Below, one piece after another: positions 1 to 6,149 of a DNA stretch of 10,666 nucleotides. A program made the position numbers and the translations under genes. The stretch's first letter is position 1; every line of letters starts with the position of its first letter. The notes beneath the pieces are model-generated. The model saw only the letters and a program-made list of their open reading frames with translations, made no database searches and was not told where the DNA came from. The stretch is from Desulfobacterales bacterium (GTDB lineage: Bacteria; Desulfobacterota; Desulfobacteria; Desulfobacterales; C00003060): positions 1 to 10,666 of the forward strand of contig JAUWXJ010000072.1 in assembly GCA_030616425.1 (NCBI GenBank), written 5' to 3'.

Positions 1-43
1 GGCTGTTGTACATGCTTTTGATGGCTTTTCGATCAATGGTCAT
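1..43 (-). CDS. N-terminal fragment of an unidentified protein, third gene of the waaA operon
   Basis: An ATG at 43 reading leftward opens a frame that runs off the window edge. Its 14 readable residues are MTIDRKAIKSMYNS. A Shine-Dalgarno-like GGGAGAG lies 8 nt upstream of the ATG. The gene starts 52 bp after the waaA stop on the same strand, so it is probably co-transcribed with waaA and may act in lipid A or LPS synthesis or export. That role is inferred from position only. Fourteen residues are too few to recognise a family. The frame, start codon and ribosome binding site are the only support that it is a gene. Confidence 0.45.
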   Translation of the reverse strand, partial: MTIDRKAIKSMYNS

Positions 44-95
44 GATCGGCACTCTCCCTTATCATATCATTTCGTATTATCGGCACTATCAAATA

Positions 96-1391
96 TCAGA
101 GCAGGCGTGCTATTACCTCAGCGTGTCTTTCCGCGGCGTTCTGGTTATTGACGACAGCTTCACGGGCTCTGGCCCCATGAGTTTTCAAGGTGTCTGGATG
201 GCTCAGGAGCCAGATTGCCTTTTCGGCCAACATTTCAGGACTCGAAACCGGTACACCCGCGCCGACCCCTTCCAACAAGCTCTTGGCATCCAGGAAGTCT
301 TCCATGGACGGGCCGTAAAGGACGGGCTTTCCCCAGACTGCCGCTTCCAGGGGATTCTGTCCGCCTAGCGGTACGAGACTTGCTCCGCAAAAGACGATAG
401 TTCCCACACTGTAGAGTTTAAAGAGTTCTCCAAAGGTGTTCATGATTACAACGGATTCTGTGCGCCTTGCTCCCGCAATGTCTAGTTCGCTCCGGAGCTG
501 GTACTTGAAACCGCGTTTCTCAACGATCGATTCAATAGCAGGTGTTCGATCAATATGTCTAGGTGCAATAACGAGGATAGTCTCTGGAAATGGTTTCAGG
601 ATTTTTTCGTAGGCGTCCAGGACCATGGTCTCCTCACCTTCACGGGTACTCCCTGCAATAAAGACCTTGTGTGATGTATCAAGATTCAGGATCCGGCGCA
701 TCTCTGTTTCCATGGCAGGGCCTGGAAGGCTCGCCAGCATGTCGTACTTGGCATTGCCGTGTATCTCGATCTTGTCCGAGTCGGCTCCCATCAGCCTGAT
801 ACGAGCCGCATCCTCCTTCAGGATCATGCTGAAGGCATCGACATTTTTCAAGACCTTGCGAAAAAGGGGCCGGAACTTCAGATAACCGTTGATCGATCTC
901 ACAGAGATCCGGCCATTAATCAGGGCAGTCCTGATTCCCATGCGCCGCGCTTCGGTGATCCAGGCAGGCCAGATTTCAGTTTCTAGAAAGACCAGAACGT
1001 GTGGGCGTACACGGAGAAGCGCTTTGCGGACCGAACCGATAAAATCGATCGGTGCATACACCACGGGGATTTCCTCTCCGAAGGTTTCTATTGCAAGGTC
1101 GCGGCCGTGCTCGGTGGTTGTTGAAATGATGACAGAGCAGCCGGGTATAATCCTTTTGAGGGCCCTTATCAGGGGGTCGGCTATCTTGACCTCACCGAGG
1201 GATACGGCATGGATCCAGATGCGAGGGGATCCTGAAAGGCGTTGGGTGAGGGCGCGGGGAACAAACCCCAGGCGCTCTCGAAAGCCTTTTCTGTAACGTC
1301 CGCTCAGGCGGGTATATATCCAGAATGCTGGAACACAGGAGAGAAAGAGACCACTGGTCAGCGCAATGTATGTTCCATATACAAGGCTCAT
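96..1391 (-). CDS. waaA: 3-deoxy-D-manno-octulosonic acid (Kdo) transferase
   Basis: This is the glycosyltransferase family 30 enzyme that moves Kdo from CMP-Kdo onto the lipid A precursor at the cytoplasmic face of the inner membrane. It has 431 residues, close to the usual 420-430. An N-terminal hydrophobic anchor (about 7-27) precedes a basic RYRKGFRERLGF segment. The IHAVSLGE motif carries the presumed catalytic base Glu67. Other family segments are STTTEHGRDLA, the ETEIWPAWI block, NGRIS, GSTREGEE, PRH, NTFGEL and the GGQNPLEAA nucleotide-sugar binding segment. All are in the order I recall for E. coli WaaA. The ATG overlaps the TGA of the upstream lipoprotein gene by 4 nt (ATGA) and has no strong ribosome binding site of its own, so translation is probably coupled. 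Whether it adds one or more Kdo units cannot be read from the sequence. Confidence 0.96.
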   Translation of the reverse strand: MSLVYGTYIALTSGLFLSCVPAFWIYTRLSGRYRKGFRERLGFVPRALTQRLSGSPRIWIHAVSLGEVKIADPLIRALKRIIPGCSVIISTTTEHGRDLAIETFGEEIPVVYAPIDFIGSVRKALLRVRPHVLVFLETEIWPAWITEARRMGIRTALINGRISVRSINGYLKFRPLFRKVLKNVDAFSMILKEDAARIRLMGADSDKIEIHGNAKYDMLASLPGPAMETEMRRILNLDTSHKVFIAGSTREGEETMVLDAYEKILKPFPETILVIAPRHIDRTPAIESIVEKRGFKYQLRSELDIAGARRTESVVIMNTFGELFKLYSVGTIVFCGASLVPLGGQNPLEAAVWGKPVLYGPSMEDFLDAKSLLEGVGAGVPVSSPEMLAEKAIWLLSHPDTLKTHGARAREAVVNNQNAAERHAEVIARLL

Positions 1392-3445
1392 GGTTTTATC
1401 TGCACAAAGCGCCGCCCTCGTAATTTCAGAAGATAGATCTCTTTGTTCACATCCCCTGTGTCATCAAAGGAGGTGAGGCCGGTCACGCCGGGAAAGTCTC
1501 TGACTTCCGTGAGACTCGTCTTCAATGTCCGTCTGGACCGGACCTCAGGATGGCTTACCAGTTGAAAAAGGATCGAGGCAGAGTCGTACGCCTGGGCCTC
1601 CAGAAATCCTGGGGAAGTGCCGAATATTTCCCTGAACCCCTTGACGAAGTCCTGGACCCTGGAAGAAGGGCTGTCCTCAAAGAAACCATCGGGCACAACA
1701 GCGCCTTGTACATAGCTCCTGGCCATTTGAATCAATTTATCCGAATGCCAGAGATTGGTTCCCAGCAGAAGGAGATCGGCCACATCTTCATACGGGAACT
1801 GTGGGGCAATCATGACGACCTTTTCGAAAGTGTCCGGGATAAAGACGGCTTCAAAGTCAATGATCGGTTCGGGCCCCTTTTCCTCTGGTTCGGCTGGTTC
1901 ATCTGTCAGTGCGGTTTCATCCGCAAGGGGCCCCAACTGAGGGGTATCTCCTTCTTGAGCGCCCGGCAAGAAGCCCTCATCCTCCTGATCCGGCGACAGG
2001 AACTCAAGGATGACATCTGAATACTCAATACTTTCTTCTTCAGGTCTTGGATAATAGAGGCCTACCAGCTTCTTGATGTCATCGGCAAAGTCGGTTTGAT
2101 CCAGGTCATACGATTCAATGGCGACTATCTCGGCACCGTGGAGCATCAATTCATCCCAGAATCTGTTCATAAAGTAGATACCATAACGCTCTTCAGGGTA
2201 AAGGATGGCAAATTTCTTGATTCCCAGCTCCTGTACCGCATAGGCTACAATTGCTTGTACCTGCAAGGAAGGGGTCAAGAAATTACGAAACACGTAATCT
2301 CCCAATTTGGTGATATCTGGTTTCTGGGTCAACGTCATGATGGGAACCTCAAGGGACTGGGCCTTGATCGCTGCTGACTCTGACGTGATCAGGGGGCCGA
2401 TAATACCTATTACGCTGTGCTCGAGGGCGAGGCTCTCAACAGCACTTGCTGCCTCATTGGGGTCTCCTTTGGAATCCTTGATGATTAATTGAATCGGGTT
2501 TACGTCGGGTTGTGTGTTGAATTCATCCAGGGCGAGTTCAATCCCCATCAGGGCTCGATTTCCAAAGGTGCTGTAAGGCCCGGTTATCGGCAGGACACAG
2601 CCGATGGAGAATCGATCGACGAGTGCTCTTGACTTTAACTCTTCCATGAAGGCCGTCGCAGTCTCAAGCTCATCGTGGTCCGGGAACAAGCGGATAAAAT
2701 CCGACAGGACATTTATCGCTGTCTCAATACGATCTTCTGACGCATACTCCTTTGCCAGTTGAAGGCGCAGATAGCCGCTGGGAGCCGTTTTTCTGTATAT
2801 ATCAAGGAGGGAATTCAATTCCGGTTCTTTCAGGTAGGTGATAACCTCCTTCACCTTGCTAAGGGTTTCTGTACGTTCCTGAGGTTTGGCTAGTTGATAG
2901 GCATCCATATAACTCTTAATGCCTTCTTTGAACATTTTGTTGGCAATATAGCAGTACCCCATAAGATTGCGTATCTGAAACTTCTGATTAGGCGTCTTTG
3001 CAAGCCGCAAGACAGAGCTTGCATACTTAATAGCTGCACCGTAGTTCCCCTCCTTGTAATAGGCGAGTATGAGATTGAATCTGGCATCTTGAACAAGAGG
3101 ACTTTTCCGATGCTCACGGACCAGACGGTTAAATGCATGTCGGGCTTGTGGATAGTCTCCTAGGGCCATGTAAACCAAACCCGCCTTCATCAGCGCAGTC
3201 TCCGCGAGAGGACCCCTTGGAAACCGTCTGAGATGATCCTGGTATATAGCGAGCGCTTCCGGGTATTGTTGCTCTTGAAAGAGGAGTTCAGCTTTTTCTA
3301 AGCGCTTGAGGGCCTGGGTGATTTCAGGTGATGGTATGGGCGCAGGGGTTGGTGCACAAGCCAAGAAGAGAAAAAGGCTTATTGTAACAAGGTATTGCCA
3401 GCAGCAAGATTTGCTGAGCCTCGAGTTGTCAGATACAAAAGGCAA
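1388..3445 (-). CDS. Lipoprotein with TPR repeats and a periplasmic-binding-protein (Peripla_BP_6-like) domain
   Basis: This is a predicted outer-envelope lipoprotein of 685 residues. The N-terminus has a hydrophobic signal segment (about 17-29) ending in a lipobox-like FLAC, with Cys30 as the lipidation site and a Pro-rich stretch after it. Residues about 43-270 are TPR/YbgF-like helical repeats, for example the units around AEKLLFQEQQYPEALAIYQ-like and GDYPQARHAFNRL segments. From residue 277 a type I periplasmic binding fold begins (GCVLPITGPYSTFGNRAL), similar to branched-chain amino-acid receptors. An acidic, probably disordered insert (about 467-525) interrupts this fold before it resumes to the end. 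TPR followed by this fold is the architecture of LpoA, the activator of penicillin-binding protein 1A, but a ligand receptor is equally possible. No permease or ATPase genes are adjacent. The start is TTG, chosen because AGAGGA lies 7 nt upstream and every in-frame ATG lies beyond the signal peptide. Confidence 0.85.
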   Translation of the reverse strand: MPFVSDNSRLSKSCCWQYLVTISLFLFLACAPTPAPIPSPEITQALKRLEKAELLFQEQQYPEALAIYQDHLRRFPRGPLAETALMKAGLVYMALGDYPQARHAFNRLVREHRKSPLVQDARFNLILAYYKEGNYGAAIKYASSVLRLAKTPNQKFQIRNLMGYCYIANKMFKEGIKSYMDAYQLAKPQERTETLSKVKEVITYLKEPELNSLLDIYRKTAPSGYLRLQLAKEYASEDRIETAINVLSDFIRLFPDHDELETATAFMEELKSRALVDRFSIGCVLPITGPYSTFGNRALMGIELALDEFNTQPDVNPIQLIIKDSKGDPNEAASAVESLALEHSVIGIIGPLITSESAAIKAQSLEVPIMTLTQKPDITKLGDYVFRNFLTPSLQVQAIVAYAVQELGIKKFAILYPEERYGIYFMNRFWDELMLHGAEIVAIESYDLDQTDFADDIKKLVGLYYPRPEEESIEYSDVILEFLSPDQEDEGFLPGAQEGDTPQLGPLADETALTDEPAEPEEKGPEPIIDFEAVFIPDTFEKVVMIAPQFPYEDVADLLLLGTNLWHSDKLIQMARSYVQGAVVPDGFFEDSPSSRVQDFVKGFREIFGTSPGFLEAQAYDSASILFQLVSHPEVRSRRTLKTSLTEVRDFPGVTGLTSFDDTGDVNKEIYLLKLRGRRFVQIKP

Positions 3446-3452
3446 AAGGGGT

Positions 3453-3458
3453 TCCTCT
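3453..3458 (-). promoter_or_regulatory. Ribosome binding site that fixes the TTG start of the lipoprotein gene
   Basis: Read on the minus strand this is AGAGGA, 7 nt before TTG at 3445-3443. It supports the non-ATG start and so the presence of the lipoprotein signal peptide. Confidence 0.6.
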
Positions 3459-3567
3459 TAAAGTTTTCCAGTGAGACTGGGGTTTTCTACCAAAACATGG
3501 TTGCTTTGTAAATGGGTTAGGTGTATATACTTCGCACGGTCACAAATGGCGTTTTTGAAGATTTTAT

Positions 3568-3596
3568 ATCGTATTAAGTTTAGGCTGATTGTTCAA
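3568..3596 (-). promoter_or_regulatory. Candidate sigma-70 promoter for the lipoprotein-waaA operon
   Basis: On the minus strand TTGAAC (3596-3591) is followed after exactly 17 nt by TACGAT (3573-3568). Each box matches consensus at 4 of 6 positions. The start site would fall near 3561, giving a leader of about 115 nt. The region is AT-rich, so a chance match is possible. Confidence 0.3.
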
Positions 3597-3598
3597 AT

Positions 3599-3798
3599 AA
3601 ATACGAAATCCGAATATCGGACTCTTTTCAAGGCGTAAGCCGCAAATCCGAAACAAATCTGAATTTTCAAATTCCAAAATGTTTCAAACTACAGAGCAAT
3701 CAATTTGAATTTGTTTTGAATTTCGTATTTTGGTAATTTGATATTGTTTGGCGCAAGCTTCACTTCGTACCGTATTTCGTGCTTCGTATTTCGGATTT
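3599..3798. repeat. AT-rich imperfect palindromic intergenic element (TTCGTATTTCG type)
   Basis: The 457-bp gap 3446-3902 holds no gene; most of it is this element. The outer arms share AAATCCGAA (3606-3614) with its reverse complement TTCGGATTT (3790-3798). The inner arms share AAACAAAT (3651-3658) with ATTTGTTT (3709-3716). TTCGTATTT-like words recur on the right side at about 3720, 3765 and 3783. The arms are diverged and gapped, so a perfect cruciform is unlikely. From memory, similar Desulfobacterota intergenic repeats exist. The element sits between the divergent lipoprotein gene and the 3903 gene. Confidence 0.55.
3628..3651 (-). repeat. 24-bp motif, copy 1 (inverted copy at 8053-8076)
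   Basis: The reverse complement of this stretch matches 8053-8076 at 21 of 24 positions, sharing a core of TTTGCGGCT-ACGCCTTGA. It lies inside the AT-rich palindromic element. The two copies are 4.4 kb apart in different intergenic gaps, which suggests a dispersed repeat module. Confidence 0.55.
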
Positions 3799-3902
3799 GG
3801 CAAATTATGTACGGCCATGTCCAAGAATAAGAATTTAATTATCTCCGTTCAAGGTATATAAGTAAAATTATAGATCTTAACCTACCTGCATGGAGGTGTG
3901 AA

Positions 3903-4169
3903 ATGGAAGAAGAAAAAGTCGGAAGGGTGCAAAAGTTTTTTGCAAAACCGAGTGTAGCAGCCATTGAAGTAACCGCCGGTGTGCTTAGAATTGGGGACAA
4001 GCTCCACTTTAAGGGGCACACGAGCGATTTTGAAGACACCATCACCAGCATGCAGATCGAACGGGAACCCATAGAGGAAGCAAAACCAGGGGACCTTATC
4101 GGAATTCAAGTCAAAGAGAGGGTGCGAGAAAACGATATTGTTTATAAAGTTGTCGAAGGGGCCGGTTAG
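3903..4169 (+). CDS. Small stand-alone protein resembling EF-Tu domain II / peptidase U32 C-terminal domain
   Basis: This is an 88-residue protein that is almost entirely one beta-barrel-type domain. An N-terminal VGRVQKFFAKPSVAAIEV strand pair is followed by GVLRIGDKLHFKGHTSDFED, then ITSMQIER, EEAKPGDLIGIQV and ENDIVYKV. The pattern matches the C-terminal domain of U32 peptidases and the EF-Tu domain II fold as I know them, especially the GDxLxxKGHTxDFxxxxxSMQIE stretch. It has no GTPase or protease part, so it is not an elongation factor. Databases often call such proteins translation elongation factor-like, and its function is unknown to me. The ATG has a good ribosome binding site, GGAGG at 3892-3896, with 6 nt spacing. 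It stands alone: the lipoprotein gene is divergent, and the trpB2 leader has its own promoter 70 nt downstream. No convincing terminator follows; only a weak GTCC/GGAC hairpin near 4188-4202 with a T-rich stretch. Confidence 0.85.
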   Translation: MEEEKVGRVQKFFAKPSVAAIEVTAGVLRIGDKLHFKGHTSDFEDTITSMQIEREPIEEAKPGDLIGIQVKERVRENDIVYKVVEGAG

Positions 4170-4238
4170 CTGGTTCAGGGGTGTGCCGTCCCTATGAGGA
4201 CACGACTTCTTGATTTTTTCAGGGCGACAATTTTGGCC

Positions 4239-4267
4239 TTGACATGTGGTTGCCTTTTTGTTATTTG
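4239..4267 (+). promoter_or_regulatory. Promoter of the trpB2 leader transcript
   Basis: A perfect TTGACA (4239-4244) is followed after 17 nt by TATTTG (4262-4267). A TGn extension (4259-4261) precedes the weak -10. Transcription would start near 4274, about 27 nt before the Trp-rich leader ORF, close to the geometry of enterobacterial trpL. I see no obvious TrpR-type operator. Confidence 0.55.
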
Positions 4268-4300
4268 GACGGAACAAATACGTAAAGATAAGTGATAGTT

Positions 4301-4357
4301 ATGAGTATTAGCGTGGAACCCAAAACCTTCTATTGGTGGTGGCAGGCCGTAACATGA
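4301..4357 (+). CDS. trpL: Tryptophan-rich leader peptide of the trpB2 attenuator (18 aa)
   Basis: The ORF reads MSISVEPKTFYWWWQAVT and then TGA. Three consecutive TGG codons occupy 4334-4342 (residues 12-14), the signature of a ribosome-stalling leader that senses charged tRNA-Trp. The Trp codons lie in the 5' arm of a strong hairpin (GTGGCAGGC against GCCTGCCCAC, about 4338-4367), and the stop codon lies in its loop. The ribosome binding site is poor (AAGTGA-like, 4290-4295). A GTG at 4292 could be an alternative in-frame start, adding three residues. A typical gene caller would miss it because of its length. It lies after a promoter and before an intrinsic terminator, upstream of a tryptophan synthase gene. 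That context makes coincidence unlikely. The symbol is assigned by analogy with enterobacterial trpL. Confidence 0.75.
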   Translation: MSISVEPKTFYWWWQAVT

Positions 4358-4427
4358 GCCTGCCCACGGGTGCGCCATTCTGGAAGAAATGAAAGGTGGG
4401 CTGTGGGCAAGAGAAATCTTCCCATGG
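4337..4427 (+). promoter_or_regulatory. Alternative RNA hairpins of the trp attenuator
   Basis: Three competing pairings can be drawn. Hairpin 1:2 pairs the Trp-codon region (GTGGCAGGC) with GCCTGCCCAC (ending 4367). Helix 2:3 pairs TGCCCAC (4361-4367) with GTGGGCA (4403-4409). Hairpin 3:4 spans 4401-4427, with stem GGG-AAGA/TCTT-CCC, a GAAA loop (4413-4416) and a bulged C. The end of segment 4, CATGG (4423-4427), can also pair with CCATG (4448-4452), the 5' arm of the terminator. Inferred logic: stalling at the Trp codons frees segment 2, so 2:3 forms, segment 4 is released and masks the terminator arm, and trpB2 is read. With enough Trp, hairpin 3:4 forms and the terminator folds. The helices are visible in the sequence; the switching order is inference without energy calculations. 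Confidence 0.5.
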
Positions 4428-4433
4428 TTCTAA
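4354..4433 (+). other. Two further tiny Trp-containing ORFs chained to the leader peptide by ATGA overlaps
   Basis: The TGA of the leader peptide overlaps an ATG (4354-4357, ATGA) that opens MSLPTGAPFWKK, ending at 4392. Its TGA overlaps another ATG (4389-4392, ATGA) that opens MKGGLWAREIFPWF, ending with TAA at 4431-4433. The three frames together contain six Trp codons. Stop-start overlaps of this type allow translational coupling, so translation could continue across segments 2 to 4 of the attenuator. It may be chance in a G-rich stretch, and neither ORF has a separate ribosome binding site. Confidence 0.25.
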
Positions 4434-4446
4434 GCACAAGAAAAAT

Positions 4447-4474
4447 GCCATGTGTCTTCTCCATGGCTTTTTTT
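4447..4474 (+). terminator. Intrinsic terminator of the trpB2 leader (attenuator terminator)
   Basis: The 6-bp stem GCCATG (4447-4452) pairs with CATGGC (4462-4467) across a 9-nt loop and is followed directly by seven Ts (4468-4474). An A-rich run at 4441-4445 faces the T-tract, so it could also act in reverse. It lies 89 nt after the leader peptide stop codon. It now lies 240 nt before the trpB2 ATG only because the palindromic element separates them. Confidence 0.7.
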
Positions 4475-4476
4475 GA
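4467..4476. repeat. Left 10-bp direct repeat (target site duplication) of the palindromic element
   Basis: CTTTTTTTGA ends directly at the left border of the 204-bp palindrome and is identical to 4681-4690. It overlaps the terminator T-tract. Confidence 0.6.
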
Positions 4477-4680
4477 TAGTTACTAGAACTGGTTTCAAAC
4501 CCCTTTTCCTCGTTTGGTTTGACCATTTTTGAAAGTTCTAAGCTTGCTTCGCTAAAATTGTAAAACTCGGGCTAACGCCCTCAAACAGTTACAATTTCTT
4601 CACGCTCCACTTCGCTAAGAACTTTTAGCAAAAATGGTCAAAATGGACTCGTCAAAGGGTTTTGAAATAGCTTCTAACTA
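4477..4680. mobile_element. 204-bp long-palindromic MITE-like element inserted in the trpB2 leader
   Basis: The element starts with TAGTTA and ends with TAACTA. Nearly its whole length is an imperfect inverted repeat. The left arm TTTCAAACCC, TTGACCATTTTTG, AAGTTCT and AAATTGTAA (4555-4563) recur as reverse complements in the right arm (TTACAATTT at 4589-4597, AGAACTTTTAGC, CAAAAATGGTCAA, GGGTTTTGAAA). The apex is a GGGC-TAAC-GCCC hairpin (4569-4580). Exact 10-bp direct repeats, CTTTTTTTGA, border it on both sides, as expected for a target site duplication. It encodes no transposase. It would have to be mobilised in trans, if it still moves. From memory, the AGCAAAAATGGTCAAAATGG-type sequence recurs in Desulfobacterota genomes. 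Other reading: a long terminator or RNA element, but the direct repeats favour insertion. Confidence 0.65.
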
Positions 4681-4690
4681 CTTTTTTTGA
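4681..4690. repeat. Right 10-bp direct repeat (target site duplication) of the palindromic element
   Basis: CTTTTTTTGA follows directly after the terminal TAACTA and is identical to 4467-4476. The ribosome binding site of trpB2 begins 10 nt further on. Confidence 0.6.
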
Positions 4691-4714
4691 GAAACCTTAT
4701 AAGGAGGACGTGCT

Positions 4715-6076
4715 ATGGACCCGGTAAAGGTATTCTTGGACGAGAGTGAAATTCCCAGACAGTGGTACAACATATTGGCCGACATGCCGACACCCATGAG
4801 CCCACCACTTCATCCCGGGACAGGGCAACCAATCGGCCCTGATGATCTGGCCCCGGTTTTCCCGATGAATCTTATCGAACAAGAGGTAAGCAGCGAGCGG
4901 TGGATTGATATCCCCGAGGAAGTCTTGGAAAAATATCTCATATGGAGACCCACGCCGCTTTGCCGGGCAGTAAATTTTGAGAGGTTCCTCGATGCCCCCG
5001 TGCAAATTTACTATAAGAATGAAGGGGTGAGCCCTCCGGGGTCCCACAAGCCGAACACGGCCATTGCCCAGGCCTATTACAACAAAGCTTTTGGCATAAA
5101 GCGACTCTCTACAGAAACCGGCGCAGGTCAGTGGGGAAGCGCCTTGAGCATGGCGTGTCAGATGTTTGGCCTTGAATGCAGGGTGTTCATGGTAAAGGTC
5201 AGCTATGAACAAAAACCATACCGAAGGATCATGATGATGACTTGGGGCGCCAATTGTATCCCCAGTCCGAGCGACAAGACCGAAGCAGGGAGAAAGATAC
5301 TGGCCGAAGATCCTGAATGTCCTGGGAGCCTGGGGATAGCCATCAGTGAAGCGATCGAAGATACCGTAACTGATGAAAACGCGCGCTATTCTCTGGGCAG
5401 CGTTTTAAATCATGTCCTGTTGCACCAGACTATAAATGGTTTGGAGGCCCAGAAACAGCTCGAAAAGATCGGCGTGTATCCTGATATTGTCGTCGGTTGC
5501 ACGGGTGGGGGGAGCAACTTTGCCGGGCTATGTCTTCCGTTTGTGCGGGACAAGATCAATGGCAAGGATATCTCCATTGTGGCGGCTGAGCCCACCTCAT
5601 GCCCTAGCCTGACGCGGGGCTCCTTTGCTTACGATTTTGGTGATACGATTATGACAACTCCTTTGTTGCCCATGTACACCCTGGGTCATGAGTTTGTGCC
5701 CGCGCCTATCCACGCAGGTGGTCTCAGGTATCACGGTATGGCGCCTATTATGAGTCATCTGGTCAAGGAAGATATCATTGAAGCAAGGGCGTATGATCAG
5801 ATCGAGACTTTTGATGCAGGTGTGAGATGGGCGCGAACCGAAGGGTTCATCTCAGCGCCGGAAACCAACCATGCTATCGCGGCTGTTGTGCAAGAGGCCA
5901 ATCGTGCAAAGGAAGAAGGAAAAGAAAAGGTGATCCTCTTCAACTGGAGTGGTCATGGACTGGTGGATCTTGCGGCGTATGATGCATTCCTTTCCGGGAA
6001 GCTCACCAAATATGATCTTCCGGATGATGAGATCCAAAAATCGCTCAAGTCGATAGAAGGCTTGCCAAAGCCATAG
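4715..6076 (+). CDS. trpB: Tryptophan synthase beta chain, TrpB2 type
   Basis: This is a PLP enzyme that condenses indole with L-serine to give L-tryptophan. The protein has 453 residues, longer than the roughly 400 of the TrpB1 partner of TrpA, and has the extended N-terminus of the TrpB2 group. The PLP lysine is Lys112 in GSHKPNTA. The phosphate-binding loop is GGGSN at 264-268. ETGAGQWG (about 137-144) is the family segment before it. A C-terminal FNWSGHGLVDL block closes the fold. No trpA or other trp gene is adjacent, so it may work as a stand-alone indole-scavenging enzyme, but the Trp-codon leader upstream ties it to tryptophan supply. The ATG follows a strong AAGGAGG (4701-4707) with 7 nt spacing. 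A perfect CCTTATAAGG palindrome (4695-4704) overlaps that site and could partly hide it. The gene looks intact, and no terminator is visible right after it. Confidence 0.95.
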   Translation: MDPVKVFLDESEIPRQWYNILADMPTPMSPPLHPGTGQPIGPDDLAPVFPMNLIEQEVSSERWIDIPEEVLEKYLIWRPTPLCRAVNFERFLDAPVQIYYKNEGVSPPGSHKPNTAIAQAYYNKAFGIKRLSTETGAGQWGSALSMACQMFGLECRVFMVKVSYEQKPYRRIMMMTWGANCIPSPSDKTEAGRKILAEDPECPGSLGIAISEAIEDTVTDENARYSLGSVLNHVLLHQTINGLEAQKQLEKIGVYPDIVVGCTGGGSNFAGLCLPFVRDKINGKDISIVAAEPTSCPSLTRGSFAYDFGDTIMTTPLLPMYTLGHEFVPAPIHAGGLRYHGMAPIMSHLVKEDIIEARAYDQIETFDAGVRWARTEGFISAPETNHAIAAVVQEANRAKEEGKEKVILFNWSGHGLVDLAAYDAFLSGKLTKYDLPDDEIQKSLKSIEGLPKP

Positions 6077-6149
6077 TTACGATCTCAGAATTTCTATGAC
6101 TTGACGCAATCATATGTTTTCCAGCGCCAATGAATTTATGAGATTGACA

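Noticed and set aside
6..368. 120-codon plus-strand ORF opposite the end of waaA
   Set aside because: It is antisense to a well-supported waaA and shows no recognisable domain.
4314..4320. TGGAACC resembles the core of a T-box antiterminator
   Set aside because: It lies inside the leader peptide ORF, there is no stem I or specifier region between the promoter and it, and the region after it does not fold like a T-box. The Trp-codon attenuator explains the leader better.
4308..4526. 72-codon minus-strand ORF and similar ORFs across the trpB2 leader and palindrome
   Set aside because: It runs through the attenuator hairpins and half of the palindromic element, has no ribosome binding site, and looks like a by-product of repeat sequence.
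6144..6149. Perfect TTGACA as a -35 for the small Cys gene
   Set aside because: At 16-18 nt downstream there is only GGAGTG-type octamer sequence, with no -10-like box.
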